64,000 nucleotides of DNA. Origin: Kalmusia sp. IMI 367209. Its lineage: Eukaryota; Ascomycota; Dothideomycetes; Pleosporales; Didymosphaeriaceae. The notes under the pieces are model-generated. The model saw only the letters and a program-made list of their open reading frames with translations, was not told where the DNA came from and ran no database searches. Each line of letters starts with the position of its first letter. Within the stretch, counting starts at the first letter, position 1. The DNA lies in the NCBI GenBank assembly GCA_027946365.1, contig JAPEUQ010000009.1, positions 124,001-188,000 on the forward strand. The letters are read 5' to 3'. Below, piece after piece: positions 12,016-24,925 of this stretch. A program made the translations under genes and the position numbers.

Positions 12016-14446
12016 GGGGGGATGGTGAAAATAGGGGAGAGACCTGCATATCCTCCACAGCATGAGCTATGAGAATGGCAGGCTTTGCACCGGACCAAGG
12101 CATCTCATGAGAGACAGCTTGAAAGACGATGTCTATATTTGTTTGCAGCAAACCACGCATCAAACTCCTCCCCCCCGCCACCTTTATGTTCTGCCTCCAT
12201 CGGATGTCAGTAAGGTGATAAGACAAAATACAAAGACCGTCCTTATGCGTATTATGTCTTCTATGGTAACTTCGTACCCTGGCTAACAGGGCTCTATACT
12301 TTAGCCCTATCATGATGTAGCGTTTGTCTGATTATTTTCCTTGGTCTTCCGCGGTAATGATGTTCAGCTTGTGCCCATTGTGACAGATCAGCGACATGAA
12401 CATGTAGTACGAAAGATAATATACCGTCATGTACGCCAGAAGATGGTGAGGGATTACCAACATACTTGTGTCACAGTTGTTTAGGTTATGTCCGGATTCG
12501 CTTGGGTGTAGTATCTCGATTGCCAGACGATCTACGTCGTATCCATCTCCATATATAGCACCCAGAAATGATCTTCTCTCTACATTGAACAAATATATTA
12601 TGTATCATTTTCTGGCCTCTTTCTTGCAAACTTGCTACGCTCCCCGTACATTGCCGTTGGCGTGGTTTTCGGTAGAGTTTATGATAACCCGCAAACTCAA
12701 CCGTACAACCATTAGAACACGTGTAGTAACTCAAACAGCTATCTCGTTAGCTAACGAAGCGTTGGACAAAATCATTCGACCGTTTCGAAATTTAGCGAGA
12801 TTGAGCCATGACTACCATCACATTATGGTCCAGCTATCAAAGCCGGCACGACGGGCGAACGGCTGCAGATTTTGGGAGGACACTGGCTCACTAGCTGATC
12901 CTACAATGGCATTTTTTTCTTCATTTGGTGCTGCATCTTCGCAATGCGGCTCTTCCGTGATCTTATTATTCCCGCAAATAGTTGTCATCACCGTAAATCA
13001 GGGGACGCCGACAAGATCTCGGGTTCGAGTTCCTATTGGACGATCTACTACTGGCCGCTTCTCATCGGATGACTCCCTATCCGTGTTTGCTCGTCGGCAG
13101 TGTCTAATCGGGCGTATCCTTCGATCCCGTGCACCTTATGATCATCTTCCGGACGAACTTTAATTCCTATACCGGAGATACACCGATCGAAAATAATGTG
13201 ATTGCGCGTCAAGCAAAACCCACTAGAAGTCATCCTAAGCACGATGATATAATACATATCGGATCCGCGACGTCAGCTCGCTAGTCTGTTTTATTCGTAG
13301 ATCCCGCAACCCATCGCACGTGCGACGAAGCTGCAAATAGCATGTGAAGATCCATACGCCCGCGTACAAGCATTGTCTTCCAACAAGTCGGTGAGCTCCG
13401 CCACGCGAACACATGGAATCGCTGTCATACTTGCTGCTGTTAGATCTGCATATGTACGTCGCCACTCTGCACGTCGCACGTTTTTCGCACGTTTCTCGCA
13501 CATGCGTACTACGGCGAGGTGCCCGCCTACGTTTTCAACGAGGTGGCAAGGTCAAAGAAATCAATTTTCTGTGGCCTGGATGAAGGGCCTTTGTGTCAGG
13601 AGTCCCAACAAGTCAAAATTCGGAATTGTGTCCGGTGGATGGACGTCCTCTACAACAGCTAGGGTCATACATCTACGCGGGGAAGTCCGGAGAGCCTCCT
13701 AATGCCTCCTAATGATTCACGACGAGCCGCACGCTAAGGAGAAGACTGCATGACGCAGATAGACACGCGACGTGCTCGTCACAGGCCGAAAAGACGGGTC
13801 TGACCACTGGCAGCTGGAGCAAACGTCGGGTCGGCGGCGCATACGGCTCTAGAAGACACCAAGAACGATCGGACGATCGGGCAGAATCGACGACGTGATG
13901 TGCTAATGCAGGACTAAAGGGATCGGCGGGTCTCGCGACGAGAAAGCAGGGCTAGCCTCTTCACGGTAGGAAGTCCCTCAGGGATCCTCGACATGGGGTC
14001 GAATCACATCGAGGCAATGTCAGCCTGAGTATTGAGGTCGAACTTACGCTATGATCAGATTGCGATTGCACGTTTCGCGTGCCGCAGCAAGGGCAGGAGG
14101 CGTGCGTGGATTCGAGCAAGAAAGCAAGAAAGCCACAGAGCGGTTTAATTTGAGCAAGAGAATAGGTTAGGTAGGCATCGTCTTCGCTCCACGATGAGCC
14201 ATGCTACGATCAATTGATGACTCTGAACTCTCTAGCAACACCTATACTAAGCGCGTATCTTGCTACATACCCCAAACTATCGTTCACTTTGCCTAGGCAT
14301 AAGCGGGACCGCCCTTCACCCCCACGAAAGCACGAAACACCTTTTGCGGTTCCGCACCACACCAAACCAGGACCCTGACACTTCGCCTCACATCGCTTTA
14401 ATTTCAACACCCAGGTGCAAAGCTCGAACCACCTAACCGATAAACC

Positions 14447-14563
14447 ATGCATCCGAACCCTGCACCACGTTGTGCGTGCTGTCAGCACGTGGCGCTCAAC
14501 AACAGGGTGTACTGCAACGTCTGTGCACAGGAGATCTTTGCGTCGCGATCGCCGGCCGTCTAG
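14447..14563 (+). CDS. Tiny cysteine-rich zinc-ribbon-like ORF (38 aa)
   Basis: Too short for usual gene calling. An ATG in good context (ACCATGC, A at -3) opens 38 codons ending in TAG. The peptide contains CACCQH followed ten residues later by YCNVCAQEI, so two CxxC knuckles are spaced as in a small zinc ribbon. The C-terminus is short and basic. No homologue is recognised. The layout resembles the C-terminus of the gene at 24461-24925, which argues mildly that it is real. Upstream exons cannot be excluded. Function unknown. Confidence 0.4.
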   Translation: MHPNPAPRCACCQHVALNNRVYCNVCAQEIFASRSPAV

Positions 14564-15307
14564 ATAGTGTTTTGATTGGGACCAGGAATGGCGACCAAGG
14601 ATGTTAAAATTCTACAGCATGGGTCCGCGTGGTTAGGTTGGGTGCGGCACGCTAGAGTCGCACTTATGCAAGATTGCGAGCTATTGATGTATGCGGGTAG
14701 CAGGTGCTAGAAGCTGAGGAAGCTGTATACGATAGACGTGAAATAGGGGTCTAGTGGTAGGGACGAGGATTTGAGGACTTGGACTATGGTGGAGTCGAGG
14801 CGGCTTACGAAAAGACGGACGTGATGTTCTGTGGCAGACGTGTAAATGTAGGATTTGCTATCGTAATGTTTAAGTTAATGCTATTTGTCCCGCCCTGGTA
14901 TGTATCACTTGTTGGGCCAACATGATAGAACATGTACATTCCTCCACAGGCGCTCTCTTAGCACATTGTGCTGACTGTTATTTGTCTCTAAATAATGCAT
15001 TGATGGAGCTTCTCTACCGAGGCCACAGTGTGCACATCGTACGATGCCCCACAACACAGTGGTGCTCCGGAATCTCTTCGGCGGCCGGATCTGCTCTTGC
15101 GGCGCTTGACTCGGTGTCACCTGAGGCAAGCGTGTGCAGGTATAAATACTACTCGTCCCTGTCCCTTGCTGGTTTTATATTGCTGCTGCGGTGTCGGAGG
15201 ATCGGCCGAGTTTTGCATAGAGCGCGCTCAAGGGCATCGATGTGTCAAATCCTTGGTGAAAAGATGGAGTCCTCTCCAAAAGGCAGTCTCCTTCAGGTCG
15301 CCAATGC
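14564..15307. other. Intergenic, nothing recognised
   Basis: About 740 nt downstream of the tiny ORF and downstream of the minus-strand regulator. Only short overlapping ORFs with no motif; presumably 3' flanking sequence. Confidence 0.5.
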
Positions 15308-17622
15308 CTAATCATTGTCCTCCCAGTGCCACTGCTCGATAAGCTGCCGCACTCGATAATCGGTAGCCCAGCCAATGTCTGTCTCGATACCGCGGAGCAA
15401 GTCGAGGACCACCTGACGCTCTCCAGGATCACTCAGGCACTGGCCAGCCGTGAATAAAGGCTGCACTGAATGTATGCGGACAGCTTCATCAGGTCGGCCG
15501 AGCGAAATCCCCACAATCTCGCGGCTATGCTTCTGGCAAGCGGCCAAGACGGATTGATAGGAATTCAAACGTTCATACACCGTGGTACGCCCTTGGGTTG
15601 ATTCGTGCGGCTTATTCATGAATAACTGAATCTGGCTCATATGGTAGCACTGCATGGTCGAGGCGCACATAGGAATGCTGTACCAGACTTCTGGGAAGAG
15701 GGCGTCGGGTTCTCCGAATATCGATGCGCGTCTGGGTTCAACTCTAGCAGAAGGCTTAAATGTTATTGGTAGTCCATCGTGCCATACCTGGAATTGGCGT
15801 CGCAGTATGTTCCAATAGTCGAGCAATGTTCGCTGGGGGACACCAGCCCAGGAAGGTGCGGTTTCCTCGCCGATATCATCTCCATATGCCATGAAGTTGA
15901 CGAGCTTGCACATGAGCCATACGAGTGCGTTGCAGATGAGGTCTTCCTTCATCATGCTTTCGCCTTCAGGGTAGCCGCTCTCCGTGACATTGCTGGGAAC
16001 AATGAAGCCGTCAACATTAATAAGAAGGCCCGCTTCTTTCCAGAGGGACAAATCTTCAGTGTCAAGTCGCGTGTGTGTCTTATTTATGACTACAGATATT
16101 AGCCTTAAAGCCAAAGTGAGGCTGACTGGAACTTACAGGCTGCGAGCATATCTTGCCTGGCAATATTCCAGAAAGTTGCTTTTCGTGCTTTAGAGATGAA
16201 GCCAAGGTTAGCGGACGGAACCATGGGCACTGGCATCTGCAGAGGCATCATACGTTCTTGTGCAATGGCCAAGAGACTCTTGGCGCCATTGAGATGTCTT
16301 GCCCACTCGGGGTCAGAGGCATCTAGAAACTCGTAGACGCAAAGGATAGCAGAAGCAGCCAAAAGTTCGTCGCGGTTATTCTTGATCGTTGCATCACTAG
16401 ACTTGCGCCGGCGCTTGGGAGAATGACCTTCAGGGCCATAAGATACTTCACCGACATCCGAATCCGAATCTGGCGTGGACATGGCGTTGGCCTTCAAAGC
16501 CTTCAGAAGAAGCGATACAGCAGTATCATAGTACTGTGTAGCCTTATGATACCAGTCTACCGAGTCGTCGCCTGGATATATCTCCATCTGTGCCTGCCGT
16601 GTCACGCTCCCTCCCATTATTGGCTTGCGTCCTTGGACACGTGCCAGGGACTTGGCAGAGTAAGCAAGAGCAGCATACTTAAGAAGAAGATTGTCGTGGG
16701 CCTTGACCGGAACATATGAGGAGAAATATGTACCTAGATCAAAAAGATCCATCCAATATCCAGGTCCTTCAGAGAACCATCGCAGAAGATAGGCCGTCTC
16801 GTAGTCCCGCTCAGACATGTAGCCCGAATAAGAAGGCGTTCTTCGACTTGTTGCGATCGAGCTAGAGCGTGGAATTTGATCAGGAAAAGGATCCAATGGC
16901 GAGGCTAATCGAGGATCTATCGGCGGTGGTGTCATGGACATAGTATGACTCAGCATTGGTCGGAGGTGGGTATTCGCGAGTGCGACTGGTGGCGAAATGG
17001 GTGTTCCCACTGATGATGTGGGTGGTGACTGTAGCATTGAAGGCGGGTCAAGGGGCGTGAGCGCGTCCAGCTCTGGAGTAAAGCACAATGCCGGAGTGTG
17101 CAAAGGCCCTGAAGTCGGCGTGCTAGTCGCTGTAGAGAATCTGTTTGGGGCTGGCCAGGAGGTCACCGACCGAGGCTCAAAGGACATGGGAGAGTCACCA
17201 GACGTGGCAGACATGGTATCGAAGTCTGGGTCTAGATAGGGATTGGTGGTATTGATGAAGGTCACTAATGATTGTCAATAAATTGGAGAGTTCAAGGCGT
17301 GAGGTGTGGAACCTACCATTGCGAGGGATGTCGAGCCAGATAGTCTCTTCATCAAACGTGTTTCTGTACGCGTAGAACCCCTTGAGTGAGTTGTCTTCGC
17401 CCGAGTCGTCGCCATTCATAGAAGCATTGTGCTGGTGCCGGAAAACGATGCCTGAGCTGGGCACACACTCACGCGAGGCCTTGCAACACTGGCCGCAGAT
17501 TGGCTTCTTCTCGTCGCACTTGAGTTTGCGCTGGCGGCAGGTCAAGCTGTACACAGGGAGGTTAGGGCTGGCTGGTGGCTGGGGATTGAACATTGTACTT
17601 ACCATCCAGTTCGTGATCGCAT
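15308..17622 (-). CDS. Zn2Cys6 transcription factor with Fungal_trans_2-like region
   Basis: Nuclear DNA-binding regulator. Exons 17622-17603, 17546-17317, 17264-16137 and 16089-15308 join to 719 aa in one consistent frame. The 20-nt first exon is essential: it supplies MRSRTG and, across the junction, the first Cys of the cluster. The Cys series starts CLTCRQRKLKC and continues CGQC and C, spacing C-x2-C-x6-C-x6-C-x2-C-x6-C (residues 7-34). An ATG inside the first intron would lose that Cys. A Ser/Pro/Thr-rich linker follows. The segment ARHLNGAKSLLAIAQ is typical of the PF11951 fungal regulator domain, which runs to the C-terminus. The linker includes a basic patch SPKRRRKS, a candidate nuclear signal. 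Target genes are unknown; neighbours give no clear hint. Confidence 0.88.
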
Positions 17623-18401
17623 AACGGGTGCTGGTATAAGATGATGATTAGTAGTGATGCATATGCTTAAAACCTGGTGTATGCCGAGATCGCGCGCTGG
17701 GTGGCACGCGCGTGGTATATGTATGTAGACATGGTGTAGTAGCAAGCTTGTGCTGATGGTGAATGCGGGGTCCTGTATGGTTCGCGCTAAGGATCCACTT
17801 TCACATCTTTTAGCAACTTACCAGCATGAGTGGCCGCGCCTTCGTGGCGGCTTCTACGTGGTTAGCGTGCAAGGAAACGTCAAGCTGAATCGCAGTCGCC
17901 CTGTCTGATCTGGGGATGGCAATAGCGGATACGAGCATGTGCCACACCGACTCAACGAGACGCCCTGGTGGCTCGAACGCAGATTTCGATTCACGGCCGA
18001 GTCGGTGCCGCACATGCGACCCTACTAGCGAATATTATGCACGTGGGAATACTCCGGAATATCACCGATGGTATTTGCCGCTAGTTCAAGCCTCTCCCTA
18101 GCGTGCCAAACTTAACTTCGAGGCCAAAAAAAACCCCTTGTTGTGACCTGCATGATGCCCAAGGAACCTGGTCGCTCAGCTGTATCTAATGAGGCTGCCC
18201 GGAGTTGTCTCCAGCCGTCCTGAGTGTTTCCCTCTCCCACGCCACCTCAAACGGCGTACATGCCTCATTCACCGTATCGAAGGTTCCGAACCACCTTTGG
18301 TTTCAGATGGAAAACTTCTGGAAAAACCACGGAAACAATCGGCGACAGCGTCACCGCCCTATACGCGCCATACTCGCCATCCCACCCTGCGTGTTAGCTC
18401 A
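17623..18401. other. Intergenic: upstream of the regulator, downstream of POB3
   Basis: About 780 nt holding the promoter of the minus-strand Zn2Cys6 gene on its left and the 3' flank of POB3 on its right. No further gene or clear site recognised. Confidence 0.5.
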
Positions 18402-20325
18402 TCATTTTGCCATCTTTTGCTTCTTCTTGGGCCGTTCCGCCATCTCTTCCTCAGCTGGCGCGTCGCTATCGCCGTCCGCGTCAGCCATCTCGTCGTCGCT
18501 GTCGCCGCTGCTTTCGTGATTTTCATCGAATTCCTCGCCCACTTCAGACTCAGATTCCGTTTGAAAATCTTCATCAACACTCTCGTCATCCTCGTCTGCA
18601 CTTCCGCGATTAGCGACTTCGCCGTCACTAGAGGCGAGATCTTCATCCTGAAGAGCTGCAGCAAGGATAGCTCCGGACTACAGGAAAAACCGTTAGCGGC
18701 ATCGTTCAAAGGTTTACACGGTCACGGTTACTTACATCATCGGCCATCTCATTCTTAGTCTTGAGGCCTTTCGCCCGAAAAAAGTTCTCGAGTGGTTGTT
18801 GTTCCTCACTGTATGGTGTGTTAGTTATGCAAGGCTTGGTGCCACGAAGACCATCACGTACCGATTAATGTTGGAAAATTGATGCTCCGGACCGTTTTTC
18901 ATCGTGAACGTGATGTCGAAGGTACGACTTGCCGCCATGGCTCCCCCGACTCGAGACATGGTCACTGATGCAATTTGGTCCATGCTGATGTAAGTTGCTG
19001 GTTTGGGTACGAACATGAAAGCTTTGTCTAGGCAGAATAGGTGGCCTTCGTTGGCTTTGATAGAACACTTGACACCGGACTGCTCATGATGGCTGATAAA
19101 GTCTCGCGATGGCTTGGTGATGCGTTTTCCACTGAGTCCCCTGAAGATCTCCGCCACGACCACGGAAATAGGAGCTTCGTAGTGTGACTGGAGCTTGTCC
19201 TTGTACTTGGTATCAAGTAGGTCCTCCTGCATGTTCATGTCCAAATTGACCTCCTCATCGCGCTTGAATTGCATGACTAAGAATGGGTATCGTGTCTGAC
19301 CCTGGCGTAGCGGTGGATCTAGTCCGATGACGATTAGAGTGTGCATATCGTCGGGCTTCGGAAGCGTCATGAACTTCTTGACAGCATCGAGTTGGATCTT
19401 GTAGTCATATGTTTTGCCGCGCAACCGGAACGAGTTCTCGTACATGTCGATGTCAAATCGTCCACGTGGCGTCAAGTGAAGTATTTCCAAGAAAGTAGCA
19501 AAGGTATCACCTGCAACCTCGCCGATCTCGGCCTTCTCGATAAGTGTCTCGTAGAAGAGGTTGGCGGCGTTTTGTTCCTCGCCCTCTTCGCCGTCTGAGA
19601 CGTCTTCGCCATCCTCCTTCTTCTCCTTCTTTGACGCCACGCCGGGGATGTAGAACCGCATCTCTACAAGCTGGTCCTTTGCACCAGTAGACTTTTTGCC
19701 GCGGAACTTTGCACCTCCGAGGTGTCCATTCGTGCCGGCGTCGCCGTCCGTTGGTGCTGAGAAATCGACTGCCACCTCGTTCTTGCCAGCCAAGTTCGTG
19801 TTCGAGATCTCCGTATATGGCACCTCGAATGCGGGGCGGTTCGCGACATTGAATGAGAGCTCGGCCTTGCCAAACTCGGCCTTGCCCCAGTTCCACCCGC
19901 GGAGAGCATGCTCTCGATTTTCTAGATTGACGCTGTACCACACCTTGAAGAGCTTCGAGATGCGTTCGAAGTCCTGTTCATGTCAGCAACTACCTCACCA
20001 CCTCGCTCCCACGCGGTCTATGGGTTACCACCGTACATCGTATTTGAATCCGTCCAGTTGGAGGATGCCATCCTGCCGTGACAGCACCTTTATCTCCCAT
20101 CCTCGAGCAGCCCTACTCCACTGCGCAGATACGATCTGCGCGGAATCGAGCGTGAAGGTGCCATCGCCACCGTTCGACGGCTTCCAACCAAAGCCAGATT
20201 CCGCGAAACGGGTCACGCCGTGCTTCTTGGAAAGATTGAGGTATATGTCGTTGAAGGCCTCCCTGCGTAGCGTTAGCAAAAGGCGAGCATATAAGAAGAG
20301 CCTCAAGCAGGCGGCGGGCTTACAT
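18402..20325 (-). CDS. POB3: FACT complex subunit Pob3
   Basis: Histone chaperone subunit that works with Spt16 to reorganise nucleosomes during transcription and replication, in the nucleus. Exons 20325-20324, 20262-20037, 19973-18862, 18808-18736 and 18677-18402 give 562 aa with every phase matching. The first coding exon holds only AT; the G of the start codon comes from the next exon, giving MEAFNDIYLNLSKKHG. Then come the Pob3 N-terminal PH-like region, the SSRP1 core (DFERISKLFKVWYSVNLENR; FDIDMYENSFRLRGKTYDYK) and the middle double-PH region (HLFCLDKAFMFVPKPATYIS). The tail from about residue 480 is strongly acidic and ends in KKKQKMAK. There is no HMG box, as expected for fungal Pob3. 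Essential in yeast; no lesion seen. Confidence 0.95.
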
Positions 20326-23300
20326 TATGAATAGTGCAGTTTCGCAAAGGTTGGCTTGTCGACGTAGAGCTGCTGGGCCGTAGTGAACGCGAGGCAGAAA
20401 GTTCGCGCCGAGGCGCGTCCTCAATGATGACTAAGTGCTCGCAATCACGTGATCGATACATCATTCTCACTCTCACCTCCAGCCCGTGCAATTTCATCGT
20501 TACGGACTTCACCTTTAGATTTACTTGTGTGTATAAACTCTTAAGATTACCTGCATTGATCAGTGTAGACTGGAAATTTCAGGAAACGGACGTTCACTGT
20601 ATCGAACGAGGCCATCTACGATGCCATTGCCATCGACAAGCAGGTATAGACGCAATCTCCCTTTGTCGAACGCTGTCATCCTTCTACTGCTAGCATCGTT
20701 CCAGCTGTCCATGATCTAGAAGCTTAACTGGTACCCACATTACACTTTCTGCTTTACACATCTCCGCTTCAATTTTTATTTCGCCCACCCATTTTACCTA
20801 TGGTATATGTATATTGTCACTGTAAAGCCTCGATCCTCGGGGACAAAACAAGCTCCAAAGTTTGCATTTCGCAATACATCAGAGCAGATAACCATAAAAG
20901 CATTGAGGTATTTGACTAACTCTAAATTGAAATACACCCGGACTGTCTAAAAGGGTTGGGACAATATCACGAAATGACTTATCATACCTACAGTGTAGTA
21001 TAGTGACCTATGTTCAATGTCGCATTGTTGACTAACCAACCCCCCGAATTCATGACATAGATACGCTATATGCGTATTTCTCCAATTAAATATACACCGC
21101 ACAGACTACTACATAGCCAAATCTGATTACGAAATATAAATACACTTTACTTTAAACACTACATTCTAGACCGGCACTTCTAGAGCATGCTCTCAGCTCT
21201 TTAGGCCGGCACGAACAACGCCAGAGCTTCAGTGCACGACGCTAGTTACCGTCAAGAAACCACAATTGAGACGTACTTGACGAGTACATGTTATACATTT
21301 TAGGCTATCCAGTAGTGTGGGCTCGAGAGGGTAGAGGGTTCGGCCGCGCTTGTTGTGGTGGTCTTGTAGACGAGTCTGATTCGACCATGTGTACTGCGAA
21401 AAGGGAAAAGTTGGTTGGCAATGTGCTTGGACCGGAGGCGAACGTCAGTTTGGTTTGACTGTCGTTGCTACGAGCTAGCAAGTTACGGCTATGAGACCAG
21501 ATGGGATTGTTCTTCTATGTGGGGATTCTATGGGAAGAACTCGCTGGTATGCCAACCACAGAGTTGTAGGCATCTGTCAAGAGAAACGGCCGGCGTGCTA
21601 GAAGTAATAAAGTCCAGCCGCGATGTGGGTGCAATAAACTAGGAACAGCATCCGGTGACCGATTTTCTTTCTGGCGCAAAGATGGGTTAGTCTGACCGTC
21701 CACATCCGATTTGTTCTCGTCGGAATTTGCCAGACCGTTGAGCCAGCCAAATCCGATCAAAGCCCCCACATGAAGCTGGGCATGAAAGTGCATTCGTTTG
21801 ATCTAGACTCCCCCACACCAGAATACCCACGTCTTGATGAACATGCAGCCCCAGCTTTCAGTCTAGCACACGCCTCCCTGAGCCGGTAACGGCTAGAAAG
21901 CTTGATCACGCACAATAGACGGGGGTCCCAGAGGATCCAGCAGCGCCCGGCTGGCAGCTCGGAGGAGCTTAATGCACACAATCGGCCCGCTTCCAGGTTT
22001 TTGGGCCGGTGGAAACGACTCTGTCGATGGTGTGGCTGATGCTGCATCGCAAGAGCGCCACAGTGGGTATGGCCATGAGTCAGGGTGTCTGGTGCCCTAA
22101 TAGGCCGTTTCGGATGTTATGGGTGCAGTGGGTGCTTTGCTGTCTAATATAAATTAGTGCCGATGTAAGCGCGGTGGATGGAAAAATGGAGCCTCACTGA
22201 ACGTTTAGGGGACGGATTGTGCACGTGATGGGTGAGGATGTCAATGGTTGTGAAGTCTGGAATGTGCAGTCTAGAGAGAGAGAAATTAACGGCTGGTATC
22301 AAGACACAAGCGGATCCAGGTGTGGATTTGGTTGCATGCAGAATGCAGAATGAATCAACGAATCATGAAGGATGAAAGCTGTACTGTGCAACTTTGTGGA
22401 GCCATAACTTAGCTTGATAATAACCCCTCATTATCCACACTCTCTGGCCAGATGTGTGTACACAGTACAATGCTTCGCATGAATGACTTGATGTCGGGCG
22501 CGTGTAGAGGTACTTTTCAGTCACTAAGACTATGAGACGAAGCGTTCTATCGCCTGTGGTCAAAGTTCAAGTGGAGAAGCAGCTTAGGCAGAGGAGCCGG
22601 AAGAGGTGGTATAGAGATTGACGGAGACATTGGAACGTTCAAATGTGGAGCCAGCTTATGGAAGCATAACCATGTTGTGAGCCGAAAACAGGATAAATGT
22701 CGAAGAGAGTACGAGTACGTCTGATTCGATCGAAGTAAAAATTCCTACTCATATTGTTGTCGTCGTATTGATGAAGATTTTCGGGTCGCAAACAATGAGA
22801 GAGCGAAGAAGTCGAAGCAGCGAGCGATTAACACGCAAACGGTGCAGTAATCTTCAACCTTGAATTGATCATCATTCGTGGAAATGTTAGCTTCATAACA
22901 CCACTCGGTCGATTCCCATAGACTTCATTACGCGTCGCAACGATCCACTGCCAGTCTCTTGATCGTCAGCATTAGTATGACGGTGTGAGCCCCGCGAAAT
23001 TGTCATGACAACCCATCGGCTCGCGCACCGGACGCATAACGTTGGGTTAGTTGGGAGACGTTCGATAATAGAAAGGATGAGGTCGATGTCACGGCGTCGC
23101 TGATCAATAGAGATGGAGTCGTCACATAGGAAACATGGGCGCTCGATCTCGGGTTAGTGGCCGCATATGCCGGACTATGAGATGTCTAATACTGTAGTGG
23201 ACTTGGAATCATGATGCATGAGACTAGTGGCCTGATGGTCTAAGATGCCAGAGAACAGCAATAACGGTTGTGCCTGCATATTGATAACTGTGCGATTACA

Positions 23301-24460
23301 AAAACACTTATACTATGTGGGCACCGATCCTTTCCAACAGCCACAAAGTTTCAATCCGTTTAGCTACCAACGATCACCGGATCTCGTCAATGTCAATTTG
23401 GTGACCGTAGCGCTTCCTCTTGCACGAGTACCGGTCTCAATACGGCGCACGAGCAAGAAGAAATCTTCCGCGGGACGTGTCGGGCTCGCATGCGCGCCTT
23501 GCATAACGTAACAATTCAGCATGTCGGTCTCACTCCATCAAATCCTACACATGGCATCATTAGCAAAGACCTCTTAGTCTCCAGCCATTTCCGTCGCTCC
23601 TCGAATACGTAATAATGTTTCGTTTCACAGAGCCGCAAACGGACAAATGGGATTGTCCCGAAGCGCAGCTCGATGAAACTCGATCTTCGATGGCTTTGCA
23701 GGGGACCCTAGTCGTTCCCGAACAATGATCGTCGATGCCCTTCGTGCGGGGCAAGGGTCTACCTTGGCGAACATCTTTTTCTTACGATGCAGCCGAAACA
23801 TTGAGATCTGGAAGGGAAGTCGTGCTGGGACGATGATTAGCATACGAACGGAGCGAGACTTTGTGCGCATTGATGGGTAGGTCACTGGAGACGATAACAA
23901 CAGCCTTGAAAGCTCTTGGATAACGCTGCAACAGCTATTTAGCTCCATTAACGAGCCCGAACGCTCACAGTGCCATATGGAAAGCCTCAATTTTGTTGGT
24001 GAATCGGCCATGAACAGAATGTTATCAGGACATTGGTACTTGAAAACTTGGAATTGCACAAGTCACCCGCTTCGCGCTAACTTGATTTCTAAGATGCCCA
24101 CGTGCAGTCCACCAGGAGTCTTCTCCCTTCGTCTTCTTCGGCTTGTTATCTTCTTATCTTCTTCGTCCTCTTCCATAATCTATGTTGCGACCACATCCCC
24201 AAACATCCCTGAGCTACTCCCCAGTTCGTGGCCCTATCCATTGCTGACAGGTGGTAAATCAAAGTCGAATCTGTAGCCATATGTTCATTGCTGTGACGTC
24301 TGGTGGACTTGTGCAATACGTGTGTGTGCAGTGCGCGCTTGGCAAAGGAAACGGTGCTGTGTTACTGGTGGTTACTGAGTAGTTGTATGAGTTCCAGTTT
24401 GTCGGGTCTTTGGAAGTAGATGGGGATCTTTCGAAAGCAAAATTCCATTGGCGAGAGTAC
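20326..24460. other. Long intergenic region
   Basis: 4.1 kb without a supported gene. The left end carries the POB3 promoter. 20700-21180 is AT-rich. On the plus strand at about 23640-24090 a long, nearly open reading stretch (for example IEIWKGSRAGTMISIRTERDF) is broken by stops and may be an old coding relic; I could not name a family. Confidence 0.45.
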
Positions 24461-24925
24461 TCAACCAGCGCAATACCCCGTCATTCTGGCGCAGTGGCTG
24501 CAGTAGTAGAGATTCGTGCCGAACTGTATGCCCCCAGAGGACTCACGTCGGCAGCGGCAGCAGCAGATCATCGATGGACTTGCAACACCCGGATTGAAGC
24601 TAGGACTAGAGGTGGAGCTGGACGCGTTGGACGGGAAGGAGGAAGTGAACTGCAACGATTGGGCAGCCGGTCTGTGAGCAGCCGAGGTTTGCAGCTGAAG
24701 CAATGAAGAGGCGTCCGTAGGCGACGACATGGGCTGCTCATAGGACAATTGTCGAGAGGCAAGCAGCGGATGGTGCGGATCTGAGTGGATGTTTGGCGAG
24801 TAGTCCCTGAGTGGTGTCGTGGTGGGTGTTTCGCTTGAAAAGTGTGTCGACGAGATAGGCAGAGAGAAGTAACAGGTAGGCGACGGGAGAGTGAAGTAGG
24901 AGTCGGAGACGTGCTCGGCACTCAT
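24461..24925 (-). CDS. Small protein with C-terminal zinc-ribbon-like Cys cluster
   Basis: 154 aa from the ATG at 24925 (context ACCATGAG); the frame is open further upstream, but that part looks non-coding. Residues 1-115 are rich in Ser, Pro and Thr and probably disordered. The C-terminus carries a compact cluster: ICCCRCRRESSGG, then YYCSHCARMTGYCAG, so CxC/CxxC pairs separated by about 15 residues, a plausible single zinc site. The organisation resembles short uncharacterised fungal proteins with a conserved Cys-rich tail. No function can be named. The neighbouring intergenic regions are large on both sides. Confidence 0.6.
   Translation of the reverse strand: MSAEHVSDSYFTLPSPTCYFSLPISSTHFSSETPTTTPLRDYSPNIHSDPHHPLLASRQLSYEQPMSSPTDASSLLQLQTSAAHRPAAQSLQFTSSFPSNASSSTSSPSFNPGVASPSMICCCRCRRESSGGIQFGTNLYYCSHCARMTGYCAG

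Larger units (their letters stand above)
10531..14446. other. Gene-poor region with microsatellites
   Basis: No gene is supported over 3.9 kb. Around 11220-11620 a Lys/Arg-rich, frame-broken stretch on the plus strand (KKRRKQPLL, then KAEKKRWKQGWEDYCKRN in another frame) looks like an eroded coding tail, possibly from a transposase or a gene lost long ago, but no domain is identifiable. A long open stretch at 12468-13163 lacks an ATG start and any recognisable motif. Confidence 0.4.

Noticed and set aside
13020..13040. tRNA B-box-like sequence (GGGTTCGAGTTCC)
   Set aside because: No matching A box or cloverleaf could be drawn around it on either strand.
12468..13163. 231-codon open frame on the plus strand
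   Set aside because: It begins at GTG, not ATG, has no motif, irregular composition and no splice or promoter context; most likely chance.
17195..17605. ATG at 17605 as start of the first Zn2Cys6 gene
   Set aside because: It lies inside the first intron and would drop the first Cys of the cluster; the 20-nt exon at 17603-17622 gives the canonical motif.
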